From contig NZ_QORI02000007.1 of NCBI RefSeq assembly GCF_003325755.1, positions 184,824 through 248,823 of the forward strand: a stretch of DNA of 64,000 bases, given 5' to 3'. Shown in pieces: positions 10,507 through 20,081 of the stretch (its first letter is position 1; each line of letters opens with the position of its first letter). The stretch comes from Pseudomonas sp. SST3. Lineage in GTDB: Bacteria; Pseudomonadota; Gammaproteobacteria; Pseudomonadales; Pseudomonadaceae. The notes under the pieces were generated by a model, which ran no database searches, was not told where the DNA came from, and saw only the letters and a list, made by a program, of their open reading frames with translations. The position numbers were made by a program, and so were the translations under genes.

Positions 10507-13500
10507 TGGCCGGCTACGCCGAACTGCATTGCCTGTCCAACTTCAGTTTCCAGCGGGGCGCCTCCAGTGCCCGCGAACTCTTCGAGCGCGCCGCACGCCT
10601 CGGCTATCAGGCTCTGGCCATTACCGATGAATGCACGCTGGCCGGCATCGTACGGGCCTGGCAGGCCTCGAAGGATATTGGCCTGCCACTGATTATCGGT
10701 AGCGAAATCCAGATCGAAGACGGACCAAAACTGGTCCTGCTGGTAGAAGACCTCGCTGGCTATCAGACCCTGTGCCGGCTGATCACCCGCGCCCGACGCC
10801 GCGCCGAGAAAGGTCGCTATCAGCTTCTCACTGAAGACCTGAGCGAGCCGCTGGATGGACTGCTAGCCATCTGGATTACCCACCAGCCTGATGCCGACGA
10901 CGAGGGCCGCTGGCTACGCGAGCGCTTTCCAGAGCGCCTCTGGTTGGGCATCGAGCTGCATCGAGGACCGGACGATACGCTGCGCCTGCGCCAATGCCAG
11001 ACATTGGCCACACGCCTGAACATACCCGCAGTGGCCTGCGGCGATGTGCATATGCATGCTCGCGGACGCCGTGCCCTGCAAGACTGCATGACCGCGATCC
11101 GGCATCACCTGCCGGTGGCGGAGGCCGGACGCTATCTATTCCCTAACGGCGAACGCCATCTGCGCCGAAACGAGGAACTGACCCAGCTGTACCCACCCGA
11201 ACTGCTCGCCGAAACGCTGCGCATCGCCGAGCGCTGTCGGTTCGATCTCAGCCAGTTGGAATACCACTACCCGCATGAACTGGTACCTGCGGGCCACAGC
11301 GCCACCTCCTGGCTGCGCGAACGGGTCGAGGAAGGTGCTCGCTGGCGCTGGCCAGCAGGCGTAACGGTAAAGGTTCGTACACAGATCGAACATGAGCTGC
11401 AACTGATCGCCGAATTAAAGTACGAAAGTTACTTTCTTACCGTTCATGACCTCGTCCGCTGGGCCCGTAAGCAGGGGATTCTCTGCCAGGGTCGCGGCTC
11501 GGCTGCCAACTCCACGGTGTGCTTCGTACTGGGCATCACCGAACTCGATCCCATGCGTACAGGCAGCCGGCTGTTGTTCGAACGCTTTCTCTCCCGCGAA
11601 CGCAACGAGCCACCGGACATCGATGTCGACTTCGAGCACGAACGCCGCGAGGAAGTCATTCAGTATGTGTTTCGCCGTTATGGCCGCACTCGCGCCGCAC
11701 TGACTGCCGTGGCCAGCACTTACCACGCCACGGGTGCCTTGCGCGACGTAGCCAAGGCACTCGGCCTGCCGCCAGACCAGGTCAATGCACTGGCCGATTG
11801 TTGCGGACGCTGGAGCGACCGGATTCCCGACGACGAGCGCTTGCGTGAAGCCGGTTTCGACCCGAGCAGCCCCGTGCTGCGCCGGGTGTTGGTGTTGACC
11901 GGCGAGCTGATTGGCTTTCCTCGTCACCTTTCACAGCATCCCGGTGGCTTCGTCATCTCCGAGCACTCCCTGGAAACCTTGGTGCCGGTGGAAAATGCCA
12001 GCATGGCCGAGCGCACAGTGATTCAGTGGGACAAGGACGACCTCGACCTGGTCGGTCTGCTCAAGGTCGATGTCCTCGCACTTGGCATGCTCAGCGCTCT
12101 GCGCCGCTGTTTCAACCTGATCGAACGCTATCGCGGTACACGCTGGACCATCGCCACGCTGCCGCAGGAAGACCGCCCGACCTACGACATGATCAGCCGC
12201 GCCGATACGGTTGGCGTGTTCCAGATCGAGTCGCGGGCGCAGATGGCCATGCTTCCGCGGTTGCGCCCCAAGACCTTTTACGATTTGGTGATACAGGTCG
12301 CCATCGTGCGGCCGGGGCCGATTCAGGGCGACATGGTTCATCCCTACTTGCGCCGACGTAATAAAGAAGAACCCGTGGATTACCCATCCGACGAACTGAT
12401 ACCCGTCTTCGAACGCACCCTTGGTGTGCCTTTGTTTCAGGAGCAAGTGATGGAACTGGCCATCATTGCCGCCGAATACACCCCCGGCGAAGCCGACGAA
12501 CTGCGCCGGTCCATGGCCGCCTGGAAGCGTCATGGCGGCCTGGAGCACCATCGCAAGCGCCTGACCGAGCGCATGCTCGCCAAGGGTTATGAGGCGGACT
12601 TCATCGCACGCATCTTCGAGCAGATCAAAGGGTTCGGCAGCTATGGCTTTCCCGAATCCCACGCCGCCAGCTTCGCCTTGCTCACCTATGCCAGTTGCTG
12701 GCTGAAATGCCACGAACCAGCCGCCTACGCCTGCGCATTGATCAATAGTTGGCCGATGGGTTTCTACAATCCCGATCAAATTCTCCAGGACGCCCGCCGC
12801 CATGGCTTGGAAATCCGTCCCGTGGATGTCCACCACAGCGACTGGGATTGCAGCCTTGAGCCGACCGGCAACGAGCAACCTTCGATCCGCCTGGGCCTAC
12901 GCCTGGTACGCGGCTTTCGCGAAGAGGATGCGCGGCGCATCGAAGCAGCACGTCAGATTCAACCATTCGTTGCCGTCGATGACCTGTGTCTCCGCGCCGG
13001 GCTGGATACCCGTGCCCGCGAACGGCTGGCCGATGCCGGCGCGCTGCACGGCCTCGCCGGGCATCGTCATCAGGCACGCTGGGCAGTGGCCGGGGTCGAG
13101 CCACAGTTGCCGTTGTTCGCTGAGCAACTTGCACCACAGGAAGCACCTGTGCCCCTGCCCCTTCCCTCAGCAGGTGAAGATCTCCTGACCGACTACGCGA
13201 TCCTCGGCACCACACTTGGTCCGCACCCGCTGGCCCTGCTACGCGATCATCTCAGGGGCCTGCGCTGTCGCAGCTCGCGCAACCTGACCGAGTTAGAGCA
13301 TGGCCGCCCAGTCAGCGTTGCCGGCCTGGTGATCGGTCGCCAGCGCCCACAGACCGCCAGCGGTGTGATTTTCGTTACCCTGGAAGATGAGTTCGGCATG
13401 ATTAACGTAGTGGTCTGGCGCGATCTGGCCGAGCGCCAGCGAAGGGTGCTGATTCAATCGCAGCTGCTGCGGATCGACGGCCATCTGGAATCAGCGAACG

Positions 13501-13586
13501 GCGTACGTCACGTCATCGCCGGGCGCCTGAACGACCTCACGCCTCTGCTGACCGGGCTGGATATACGCAGTCGGGACTTCCAATAA
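10503..13586 (+). CDS. dnaE2: Error-prone DNA polymerase DnaE2 (ImuC)
   Basis: DnaE2 is a C-family DNA polymerase, the catalytic member of the SOS mutasome. Domains in order: an N-terminal PHP domain ([11 protein letters not shown], with [12 protein letters not shown] further on), the palm with catalytic aspartates in [13 protein letters not shown] (D374 and D376), fingers, the helix-hairpin-helix region, and a C-terminal OB fold ([19 protein letters not shown]). At 1027 residues it is close to the normal DnaE2 length and shorter than replicative DnaE. It is translationally coupled to imuB by a 4-base overlap. No obvious terminator follows. Confidence 0.96.
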   Translation: MMAGYAELHCLSNFSFQRGASSARELFERAARLGYQALAITDECTLAGIVRAWQASKDIGLPLIIGSEIQIEDGPKLVLLVEDLAGYQTLCRLITRARRRAEKGRYQLLTEDLSEPLDGLLAIWITHQPDADDEGRWLRERFPERLWLGIELHRGPDDTLRLRQCQTLATRLNIPAVACGDVHMHARGRRALQDCMTAIRHHLPVAEAGRYLFPNGERHLRRNEELTQLYPPELLAETLRIAERCRFDLSQLEYHYPHELVPAGHSATSWLRERVEEGARWRWPAGVTVKVRTQIEHELQLIAELKYESYFLTVHDLVRWARKQGILCQGRGSAANSTVCFVLGITELDPMRTGSRLLFERFLSRERNEPPDIDVDFEHERREEVIQYVFRRYGRTRAALTAVASTYHATGALRDVAKALGLPPDQVNALADCCGRWSDRIPDDERLREAGFDPSSPVLRRVLVLTGELIGFPRHLSQHPGGFVISEHSLETLVPVENASMAERTVIQWDKDDLDLVGLLKVDVLALGMLSALRRCFNLIERYRGTRWTIATLPQEDRPTYDMISRADTVGVFQIESRAQMAMLPRLRPKTFYDLVIQVAIVRPGPIQGDMVHPYLRRRNKEEPVDYPSDELIPVFERTLGVPLFQEQVMELAIIAAEYTPGEADELRRSMAAWKRHGGLEHHRKRLTERMLAKGYEADFIARIFEQIKGFGSYGFPESHAASFALLTYASCWLKCHEPAAYACALINSWPMGFYNPDQILQDARRHGLEIRPVDVHHSDWDCSLEPTGNEQPSIRLGLRLVRGFREEDARRIEAARQIQPFVAVDDLCLRAGLDTRARERLADAGALHGLAGHRHQARWAVAGVEPQLPLFAEQLAPQEAPVPLPLPSAGEDLLTDYAILGTTLGPHPLALLRDHLRGLRCRSSRNLTELEHGRPVSVAGLVIGRQRPQTASGVIFVTLEDEFGMINVVVWRDLAERQRRVLIQSQLLRIDGHLESANGVRHVIAGRLNDLTPLLTGLDIRSRDFQ

Positions 13587-13769
13587 ATCCCGCACGCACG
13601 ATCGAGGGCGATACAGCCTGCTGAATCCGCAATCACTCGGGTAGTTGATTACTGCTGTTCTCCCAATATAGAAAACGCCAATATCGGTAGAACGCTGCGT
13701 CTCATATCCTATGGATTTTGGTCGTACTGGTACCCAGGCTTCAAACTCACACAGATCAGGTGTCTATCA

Positions 13770-14989
13770 ATGGCGACATCCAGTGTCCAGGCTGCAGCAC
13801 CACTTTCCGGCGACGCTACAGCCAGTCCATTGGCGATGGGCATCATCCTTTCCTGCGCTCTCGCCCACCTGATCAATGACCTGATTCAGGCTGTCCTGCC
13901 GGCGATCTATCCGCTGATCAAGGCCGAGTATGGCCTGACCTTCACCCAGGTAGGCTTGATCACCTTGACGTTCCAGGCGACCGCCTCGCTGCTGCAACCC
14001 TGGATTGGCCTCTATACCGACCGGCACCCCAAACCCTTTCTGTTGCCAACCGGTGCGGTTTGTACCTTGATCGGCATCCTGCTGCTAAGTGCCGTGGACA
14101 CGTTCCCGTCCATACTCATGGCAGCGGCGCTGATCGGCATTGGCTCATCCACCTTCCACCCCGAAACATCGCGTGTGGCTCGCCTGGCTTCGGGGGGCGC
14201 TTTGGCTTGGCTCAATCGACATTCCAAGTCGGCGGAAACGCAGGCACGGCTATCGGACCCTTACTGGCAGCCGCCATCATCGTGCCCTTTGGTCAGAGCA
14301 ACATCTTGTGGTTTGGCCTGTTCGGGCTGTTTGCCATCGGTGTGCAATACAGGCTGAGTCAGTGGTATCGCGGCCACTTGAACACTTACAAGAAAAAGGC
14401 GGGAGCCCAACCCACCCACGGGCTTTCCCGCCGGCAAGTCACAGCAGCGCTGAGCGTCCTCGCTCTGCTGGTGCTCTCCAAATACATCTACATGGCGAGT
14501 ATCACCAACTATTTCACGTTCTACCTGATCGAGAAGTTCGACCTTTCCGTTGCCAGTTCTCAACTGCACCTGTTTCTGTTCTTAGGCGCCGTGGCAGCCG
14601 GAACCTTTTTCGGCGGGCCGATCGGCGACAGAATCGGACGCAAGGCCGTGATCTGGTTTTCGATCCTTGGTGCGGCACCTTTCACGTTGGCAATGCCTTA
14701 TCTCGACCTGTTCTGGACGAGCGTATTCAGCGTGATTATCGGCTTCATCCTGGCCTCTGCCTTCTCGGCCATCGTTGTCTACGCACAGGAACTCGTACCC
14801 GGCAACGTCGGGATGATCGCCGGTGTGTTCTTCGGATTGATGTTCGGTTTCAGCGGGATCGCAGCAGCAGCACTGGGTCATTTGGCTGACCTGCGCGGAA
14901 TTGAATACGTCTACCTACTGTGCTCGTTCATGCCGCTGCTGGGCATGCTCACGATCTTCCTGCCGTCTACCGAGACCAAACGCAACTGA
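13770..14989 (+). pseudogene. Fosmidomycin-resistance (Fsr)-like MFS exporter, frameshifted
   Basis: Two overlapping frames together give one Fsr-type major facilitator protein of about 406 residues. The first half, from ATG 13770, reads MATSSVQAAAPLSG through SSTFHPETSRVARLASGG. The second half continues in another frame as RFGLAQSTFQVGGNAGTAIGP to the stop at 14987-14989. The break lies in the G6 run at 14192-14197; one more G would restore the frame. Everything else looks intact, so the lesion is either recent, a reversible slippage at a homopolymer, or a sequencing error. Substrates of this family are fosmidomycin and other small compounds; the native substrate is unknown. It sits upstream of the ArsS block. 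Confidence 0.85.
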
Positions 14990-15084
14990 CGCAGCACATG
15001 CCTGAACGCTCCGGTCCAGGCAAGGCTGCCGTTCCTACGCTGCCGTGTCCCGAGCCCTGCCCTGATGCTGCTTCAACAGATCGA

Positions 15085-15246
15085 TCAGCCCTGCTTCCAG
15101 GCTCGATCAGCGAACATGTCATCCACAGGCGTGTGGAACAGATGGTTGGAATAGTTGCTGAATGTCTTGACCGCGAGCCTAAGCACTATTTCAAGGATTT
15201 GCCGCTCGCCGTACCCGGCCGCAAGGAACCCTTCCACCTCCCCTCG
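15085..15246 (-). pseudogene. C-terminal remnant of a carboxymuconolactone decarboxylase (CMD) family protein
   Basis: On the minus strand, an open stretch of about 53 codons reads GEVEGFLAAGYGERQILEIV, then LAVKTFSNYSNHL and HTPVDD, ending DRAWKQG-stop. This is the usual C-terminal part of CMD/AhpD-like proteins of the peroxidase-related group. The N-terminal two thirds, with the redox CxxC motif, is missing. Upstream on the same strand lies the HAD gene in the opposite direction, and no continuation is seen in other frames. The remnant marks an old recombination junction between the MFS gene and the HAD gene. Identification is from recalled family motifs, not alignment. Confidence 0.65.
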
Positions 15247-15271
15247 ACTATGACCAAAAGGAGTTCGACCC

Positions 15272-15952
15272 ATGATTAATGCGCTGGCGTTTGACGTCTA
15301 TGGAACACTCATCGACACCCAGGCGGTGTTGGGCAAGTTGACTAAGCTGTTCGGTGAACCGGCGCCTGCTATATCGCGGCTGTGGCGTCAAAAGCAGCTG
15401 GAATACAGTTTCCGCAGGGGCCTGATGCGCGATTACCGCGATTTTTCTGTCTGCACTCGGGACGCGTTGGTTTACGCATGCCGGGAGCACGGGCACACAT
15501 TGGACCAGACAACTATCGAGCAGTTGATGCTCGCCTACAGCGAGCTGGATGCCTTCCCGGATGTCCAGGCCAGCCTGCAGCAGCTAAGCGGTAGCGGATT
15601 CGCCCTCTATGCCTTCTCCAACGGCAGTCAGGACGCAGTGGACCGTCTACTGCAACAGGCCGGTATTGCCGATGCCTTCACGGCGGTCGTGAGTGTCGAA
15701 GCCGTGCGCTCCTTCAAGCCAGCACCAGAGGTTTATGCTCATCTGTCAAAGGTCTGCGAGGAACCTGCCGAACGGATCTGCCTGGTCTCGGGGAATCCAT
15801 TCGACGTGCTGGGAGCAGCGCACGCTGGCATGAAGACCGCATGGCTACGCCGCGATCCAAGCGTTCAGTTCGACCCTTGGGGGATCGAGCCGGATGTCAC
15901 GCTGGAAAGCCTCAACGGACTCGCAAGTCACCTGCGCGAATTCAGTCTGTAA
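15272..15952 (+). CDS. HAD superfamily hydrolase, type II haloacid dehalogenase-like
   Basis: This is a cytoplasmic HAD hydrolase of 226 residues. Motif I is AFDVYGTLIDT with nucleophile D8. Motif II is in YAFSNGS, the motif III Lys is in SFKPAPEVY, and motif IV lies in LVSGNPFDVLGAAHAG. This pattern is that of L-2-haloacid dehalogenase (type II) proteins, but many relatives are phosphatases of unknown substrate. AAGGAG lies 8 bases before the ATG. The radical SAM gene arsS starts 53 bases after the stop, so the two are probably co-transcribed and the true substrate may belong to that pathway. Confidence 0.88.
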   Translation: MINALAFDVYGTLIDTQAVLGKLTKLFGEPAPAISRLWRQKQLEYSFRRGLMRDYRDFSVCTRDALVYACREHGHTLDQTTIEQLMLAYSELDAFPDVQASLQQLSGSGFALYAFSNGSQDAVDRLLQQAGIADAFTAVVSVEAVRSFKPAPEVYAHLSKVCEEPAERICLVSGNPFDVLGAAHAGMKTAWLRRDPSVQFDPWGIEPDVTLESLNGLASHLREFSL

Positions 15953-16005
15953 CAGCGGCCCGGATAACGACTCCAACAAACATCTATCCGAAGAGCATCA
16001 TCGCC

Positions 16006-16983
16006 ATGCATGCCATGCTTCCCCTCCTGAATGCTCTGGAGTTTCCTCCGATCCGCCGGGGCACACTCGAGGCCCTGCAGGTCAATCTGACTTACCGCTG
16101 CAATCAGCGTTGTCTGCATTGCCACGTGAACGCCGGCCCCACGCGCACCGAGGCCATGACCGATGACAGTCTGGCCCTGCTGCATCGGGTGATTGATGCG
16201 CATCCGGTGCGCACGCTGGATCTGACCGGCGGCGCGCCGGAAATGCATCCGCGCTTTCGTGAGATCGTCGCCCACGCACGGCGTGAAAGGCTGCGGGTAA
16301 TCGATCGCTGCAATCTGACGATATTGAGCGAGCCGGGATACGAGGACCTAGCGGTATTTCTCGCCGATCAGGGCGTTGAGGTCACTGCCTCATTGCCCTG
16401 CTATTCACAGGAAAACGTCGACAAACAGCGTGGCGATGGCGTGTTCGAGGCCAGTATCTCGGGGCTGCGCCAACTCAACCGGCTCGGCTACGGCGCAGAC
16501 GACAGCGGATTGGTCCTTAACCTTGTGTACAACCCGCAGGGGCCCAGCCTGCCACCAGCCCAAGCCCAACTCGAAGCGGATTACAAAGCGCATCTTGCGC
16601 AGGACTTCGGCATCCGCTTCAACCATTTGCTGACCATTACCAACCAACCCATCGCCCGCTTCGGCAGTACCCTGGTCAGCAAGGGCCAGTTCAGCACCTA
16701 CATGCAGTTGCTGCGCGACAGCTATCGACCGGCGAACCTCGACGCAGTGATGTGCCGCAGCCTGATCAGCGTTGACTGGCAGGGCTACCTGTACGACTGC
16801 GATTTCAATCACATGCTCGAACTACCTATGGCGCTTGATGGCCTGATTGGCCGCGACCGGGCACATCTACGCAACCTGCTCGAGACGACGAATCTGGTGG
16901 GCAACCCTATCGCGACTCGTGACCACTGCTATGCCTGCACCGCCGGGCAAGGATCAAGTTGCGGCGGCAGTCTGGTCGAATAG
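16006..16983 (+). CDS. arsS: Radical SAM/Cys-rich protein, ArsS type (arsenosugar biosynthesis family)
   Basis: This is a radical S-adenosylmethionine enzyme of 325 residues with an N-terminal CX3CX2C cluster motif (C32, C36, C39 in YRCNQRCLHCH). The SAM-binding glycine-rich segment is LDLTGGAPEM. The C-terminal DUF3641-type domain ends in a Cys-rich tail (DHCYACTAGQGSSCGG). This is the architecture of ArsS, which is linked to arsenosugar formation from methylated arsenic, and was first described as a selenium-linked family. ATG 16006 (MHAMLPLL) or 16015 fits the usual start; the frame upstream overlaps the HAD gene. No arsM methyltransferase or arsR regulator is in the window. Confidence 0.9.
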   Translation: MHAMLPLLNALEFPPIRRGTLEALQVNLTYRCNQRCLHCHVNAGPTRTEAMTDDSLALLHRVIDAHPVRTLDLTGGAPEMHPRFREIVAHARRERLRVIDRCNLTILSEPGYEDLAVFLADQGVEVTASLPCYSQENVDKQRGDGVFEASISGLRQLNRLGYGADDSGLVLNLVYNPQGPSLPPAQAQLEADYKAHLAQDFGIRFNHLLTITNQPIARFGSTLVSKGQFSTYMQLLRDSYRPANLDAVMCRSLISVDWQGYLYDCDFNHMLELPMALDGLIGRDRAHLRNLLETTNLVGNPIATRDHCYACTAGQGSSCGGSLVE

Positions 16984-16993
16984 GGATATTCAC

Positions 16994-17152
16994 ATGCATA
17001 CCAGCGATGCGACCGGGCTTTTCTTCTGGGGGTTTCTGGTCGTCTACGGGCCTATCGCGCACGCATTTGCTTTGCCTGCGCCGATCAGCTCGAACAGGCC
17101 ATGCTTGGTGGCTTCGAGCGATGTGCCACTGGAGATCGATTCGGATGAATAG
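16994..17152 (+). CDS. Possible 52-residue secreted or membrane peptide between arsS and the TVP38 fusion
   Basis: This short open frame starts 11 bases after the arsS stop, with AGGG about 9 bases upstream, and ends overlapping the next gene by 8 bases. The product begins MHTSDATGLFFWGFLVVYGP and continues AHAFALPAP, a hydrophobic stretch with an AxA-like site, and then an acidic end (LEIDSDE). The tight fit between its neighbours suggests translational coupling, but it could be chance. No family is recognised. Confidence 0.35.
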   Translation: MHTSDATGLFFWGFLVVYGPIAHAFALPAPISSNRPCLVASSDVPLEIDSDE

Positions 17153-19298
17153 CCGTAAACTCGCATTGCTGGTCTTGATGATCGTGCTGCTTGCCGGCTT
17201 CTTTGTCTTCGACATCAGTCAATATCTCAGCCTCACCAACCTGAAAGCGCAGCAAGCGGCCCTTGACGCCCAGGTGACGGCCCATCCGTGGCTCGCGGGC
17301 AGTACCTTCTTTGCTATCTATGTCCTGGTCACCGCGCTTTCTCTGCCAGGCGCGGCCCTGATGACGCTCGTGGGTGGCGCATTGTTTGGCCTGATTAGCG
17401 GCACCCTGCTCGCGTCTTTTGCGTCTACGTTGGGTGCCACCCTCGCCATGCTGATCAGCCGCTATTTGTTGCGCGATTGGGTGCAGGCGCGCTTCAAGCA
17501 GCGCCTGGCCGGGATCAACACGGGTATCGCTCGTGAAGGCGCCACCTACCTGTTTGCATTGCGTCTGGTGCCGGTGTTTCCGTTTTTCCTTATCAACCTA
17601 GCCATGGGCCTGACGAAACTGCCGGTGCGCACGTTCTGGTGGGTCAGCCAACTTGGCATGCTGCCTGGCACGCTGGTGTATGTGAATGCCGGGCGCGAAC
17701 TCGGGCAGCTGAATTCGTTAGGCGGAATATTTTCGCCGGGGCTGATCGGCGCCTTCGTTCTGCTGGGCCTGCTGCCCTTGTTGTCGCGCAAGGCGCTGGG
17801 CTGGTTCAAGGCGCGGAAGGTTTACGCCGGCTGGAGCAAACCTCGTCACTTCGACCGCAACCTGATCGTTATCGGCGCCGGTTCCGGCGGGTTAGTCAGT
17901 GCCTATATCGCCGCGGCAGTAAACGCCAAGGTCACCCTGATCGAGAAGCACAAGATGGGTGGCGATTGCCTGAACACCGGCTGCGTCCCGTCCAAGGCCC
18001 TGATCCGCTCCGCCAAATTCGCCCAGGAGTTGAAGAAAGCCGACCAACTTGGCTTCGCGCCAGTCGGCGGCGCGGTGGATTTCGCCGCAGTCATGGAGCG
18101 TATCCAGCGTGTGGTGGCCACGGTGGAGCCACACGACTCGATCGAGCGATACACCAAGCTAGGGGTAGAAATCATCGAGGGCGAGGCCCGGATCACCTCC
18201 CCATGGACGGTCGAGGTCAATGGCCAGCGCCTCAGCACCCGCGCCATTGTGGTCGCCACCGGCGCCCGTCCGAAAATACCGAAAATTCCGGGTATCGAGC
18301 AGGTCGAACCGCTGACCTCCGATACCGTCTGGGCACTGCGCGAGCAGCCGAAACACCTGCTGGTACTCGGCGGCGGCCCGATCGGCTGCGAGCTGGCACA
18401 GGCGTTCCAGCGTCTCGGGTGCGCAGTCACTCTGGTTCAACGCAATGAGCGTCTGTTACCCAGGGAGGACGCTGACGCCAGTGCCGCCGTCCTGGCTGGT
18501 TTGCGCGCCGATGGCGTGGACGTACGGCTTCAACACAACGCGGTGCGTTTCGAGCTGATCGACGGTCAGCGGCAGCTCATCTGCGCCGATCTTGCCGGCG
18601 ATACCGAAGTTGCCTTGCCTTTCGACCAGGTGTTGCTGGCCTTGGGGCGCGCCGCTAACGCCACAGGTTTCGGTGCGCAGGAGCTGAATCTGGAGGTCCG
18701 AGACGATGGCACCCTGGCGTCCGATGAATACCTGGCAACGCGCTTCCCCAACATCTTCGCCGTGGGTGATGTGACCGGCCCCTTCCAATTCACCCATGTT
18801 TCCGCACACCAGGCCTGGTATGGCGCGGTGAACGGGTTGTTCGGCGGTTTCAAACGCTTCAAGGTGGATTACAGGGTTATCCCCTGGGCCACCTTTACCG
18901 ATCCAGAGGTCGCGCATGTGGGTCTCAACGAGCAGGAAGCCACGACTCAGGGCATCGCCTATGAAGTCACCCGCTTCGGCATGGATGAGCTCGATCGAGC
19001 CATCGCCGACGAGACCGCGCATGGCTTCGTCAAGGTGCTGACCGTACCGGGCAAAGACCGCATCCTCGGCGCCACGATCGTCGGCGCCCATGCCGGCGAC
19101 CTGATCACCGAATACGTTACCGCCATGAAGTACGGCCTGGGTCTCAACAAAATCCTGGGCACCATCCACATTTACCCGACCCTCGCCGAGGCCAACAAAT
19201 ATGCCGCAGGAGAATGGAAGCGCGCTCATGCGCCAGCCAGGGCGCTGCGCTGGCTGGCCCGCTTCCATCGCTGGCGACTCCGATCTGCGCCTCGATAG
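17145..19298 (+). CDS. TVP38/TMEM64 membrane domain fused to a MerA-like FAD disulphide oxidoreductase
   Basis: This is a two-part protein of 717 residues. Residues 1 to about 225 form a TVP38/TMEM64 (DedA-like) membrane domain, including LPGAALMTLVGGALFGL and LRLVPVFPFFLINLAMG. From about 238 a pyridine nucleotide-disulphide oxidoreductase follows: FAD site VIGAGSGGLVSAY, redox-active C275 and C280 in GGDCLNTGCVPSKA, NAD(P)H site GGGPIGCELAQAF, and the dimerisation domain. The C-terminal Cys pair and heavy-metal domain of true mercuric reductase are missing, so mercury reduction is unlikely. ATG 17145 overlaps the preceding 52-codon frame. The place next to arsS suggests a redox step at the membrane in the same pathway (inference). 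Confidence 0.9.
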   Translation: MNSRKLALLVLMIVLLAGFFVFDISQYLSLTNLKAQQAALDAQVTAHPWLAGSTFFAIYVLVTALSLPGAALMTLVGGALFGLISGTLLASFASTLGATLAMLISRYLLRDWVQARFKQRLAGINTGIAREGATYLFALRLVPVFPFFLINLAMGLTKLPVRTFWWVSQLGMLPGTLVYVNAGRELGQLNSLGGIFSPGLIGAFVLLGLLPLLSRKALGWFKARKVYAGWSKPRHFDRNLIVIGAGSGGLVSAYIAAAVNAKVTLIEKHKMGGDCLNTGCVPSKALIRSAKFAQELKKADQLGFAPVGGAVDFAAVMERIQRVVATVEPHDSIERYTKLGVEIIEGEARITSPWTVEVNGQRLSTRAIVVATGARPKIPKIPGIEQVEPLTSDTVWALREQPKHLLVLGGGPIGCELAQAFQRLGCAVTLVQRNERLLPREDADASAAVLAGLRADGVDVRLQHNAVRFELIDGQRQLICADLAGDTEVALPFDQVLLALGRAANATGFGAQELNLEVRDDGTLASDEYLATRFPNIFAVGDVTGPFQFTHVSAHQAWYGAVNGLFGGFKRFKVDYRVIPWATFTDPEVAHVGLNEQEATTQGIAYEVTRFGMDELDRAIADETAHGFVKVLTVPGKDRILGATIVGAHAGDLITEYVTAMKYGLGLNKILGTIHIYPTLAEANKYAAGEWKRAHAPARALRWLARFHRWRLRSAPR

Positions 19299-19394
19299 AA
19301 CGGTGCCAAGCTAAAGACGGGCGCCAGCGGATGCCGCCATCGAACCGTGCCGCACCTTGTTCTAACCTCGCCTCGATCTTACTGAGCCTGCTCA

Positions 19395-20081
19395 ATGACT
19401 ATCGAACAGAACGTATCGAATCATCCCACTCTGGTGCTGGTGTGCAAACGACCCGCCCTCGGTCACGGTAAGCAGCGTCTGGCGGCCCAGATTGGTGCGG
19501 AACAGGCATTGCGTATTGCCGAGCGACTCCTTGATTGCGCGCTGGAAGATCTCGATGCATGGCCCGGCGCGACCATCATCTCGCCGGATCACGGTGGGGC
19601 CTGTGATTGGGCCCATGCGCAGGCGCCACAAGCCATCTGTATAGCGCAAGGCACCGGCAACCTCGGTGAACGGTTGAATGCGCTGGACAAGGCCTTGCGC
19701 GAGCAAGGTCATCAACGACTGGTGTTCATCGGCAGTGACGCGCCAGCCCTGACGCCCAGAGACTATCAACGTGTGCGTGCAGCATTGGACGAAATCGATA
19801 CGGTACTGCTCGGTGCGCGGGACGGCGGCGTGGTGCTGATGGCCTCGAACCGGCCCTGGCCAAATCTGGCCGCGCTACCCTGGAGCACCGCCAGCCTTGG
19901 CCCGGCGCTTGCGGATATCTGCCGCAGCGCAGGTCACTCGGTCGCTTGCTGTGGAGAGTCGTTCGACATTGATGAGCAAGCGGACTTATCACTTGCCCAG
20001 CTGCAACTGGCGGGCGATCCCCGCGTCGCCCGCCGCCACTTCTTGCAGGCGCTGAGCCGACGCGGTGTAACGCCGCTATGA
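19395..20081 (+). CDS. TIGR04282/DUF2064 family glycosyltransferase-like protein
   Basis: This 228-residue GT-A-fold protein is of the DUF2064 (TIGR04282) family. It shows the early LVCKRPALGHGKQRLA segment (compare the usual K-P-G-x-x-K-T-R-L) and the FIGSDAPALTP motif, where Asp would bind metal and nucleotide-sugar. The family is found beside arsS and TIGR04283 genes. The sugar substrate is unknown. It begins about 96 bases after the flavoprotein fusion, and its stop overlaps the next start by four bases, so the two glycosyltransferase-like proteins are made together. Confidence 0.87.
   Translation: MTIEQNVSNHPTLVLVCKRPALGHGKQRLAAQIGAEQALRIAERLLDCALEDLDAWPGATIISPDHGGACDWAHAQAPQAICIAQGTGNLGERLNALDKALREQGHQRLVFIGSDAPALTPRDYQRVRAALDEIDTVLLGARDGGVVLMASNRPWPNLAALPWSTASLGPALADICRSAGHSVACCGESFDIDEQADLSLAQLQLAGDPRVARRHFLQALSRRGVTPL

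Noticed and set aside
12742..13215. Minus-strand open frames inside dnaE2
   Set aside because: They mirror the codon structure of dnaE2 and show no protein motifs.
17145..19298. Mercuric reductase (merA)
   Set aside because: The C-terminal Cys pair and metal-binding domain are missing, a membrane domain is fused at the N-terminus, and no mer genes are nearby.
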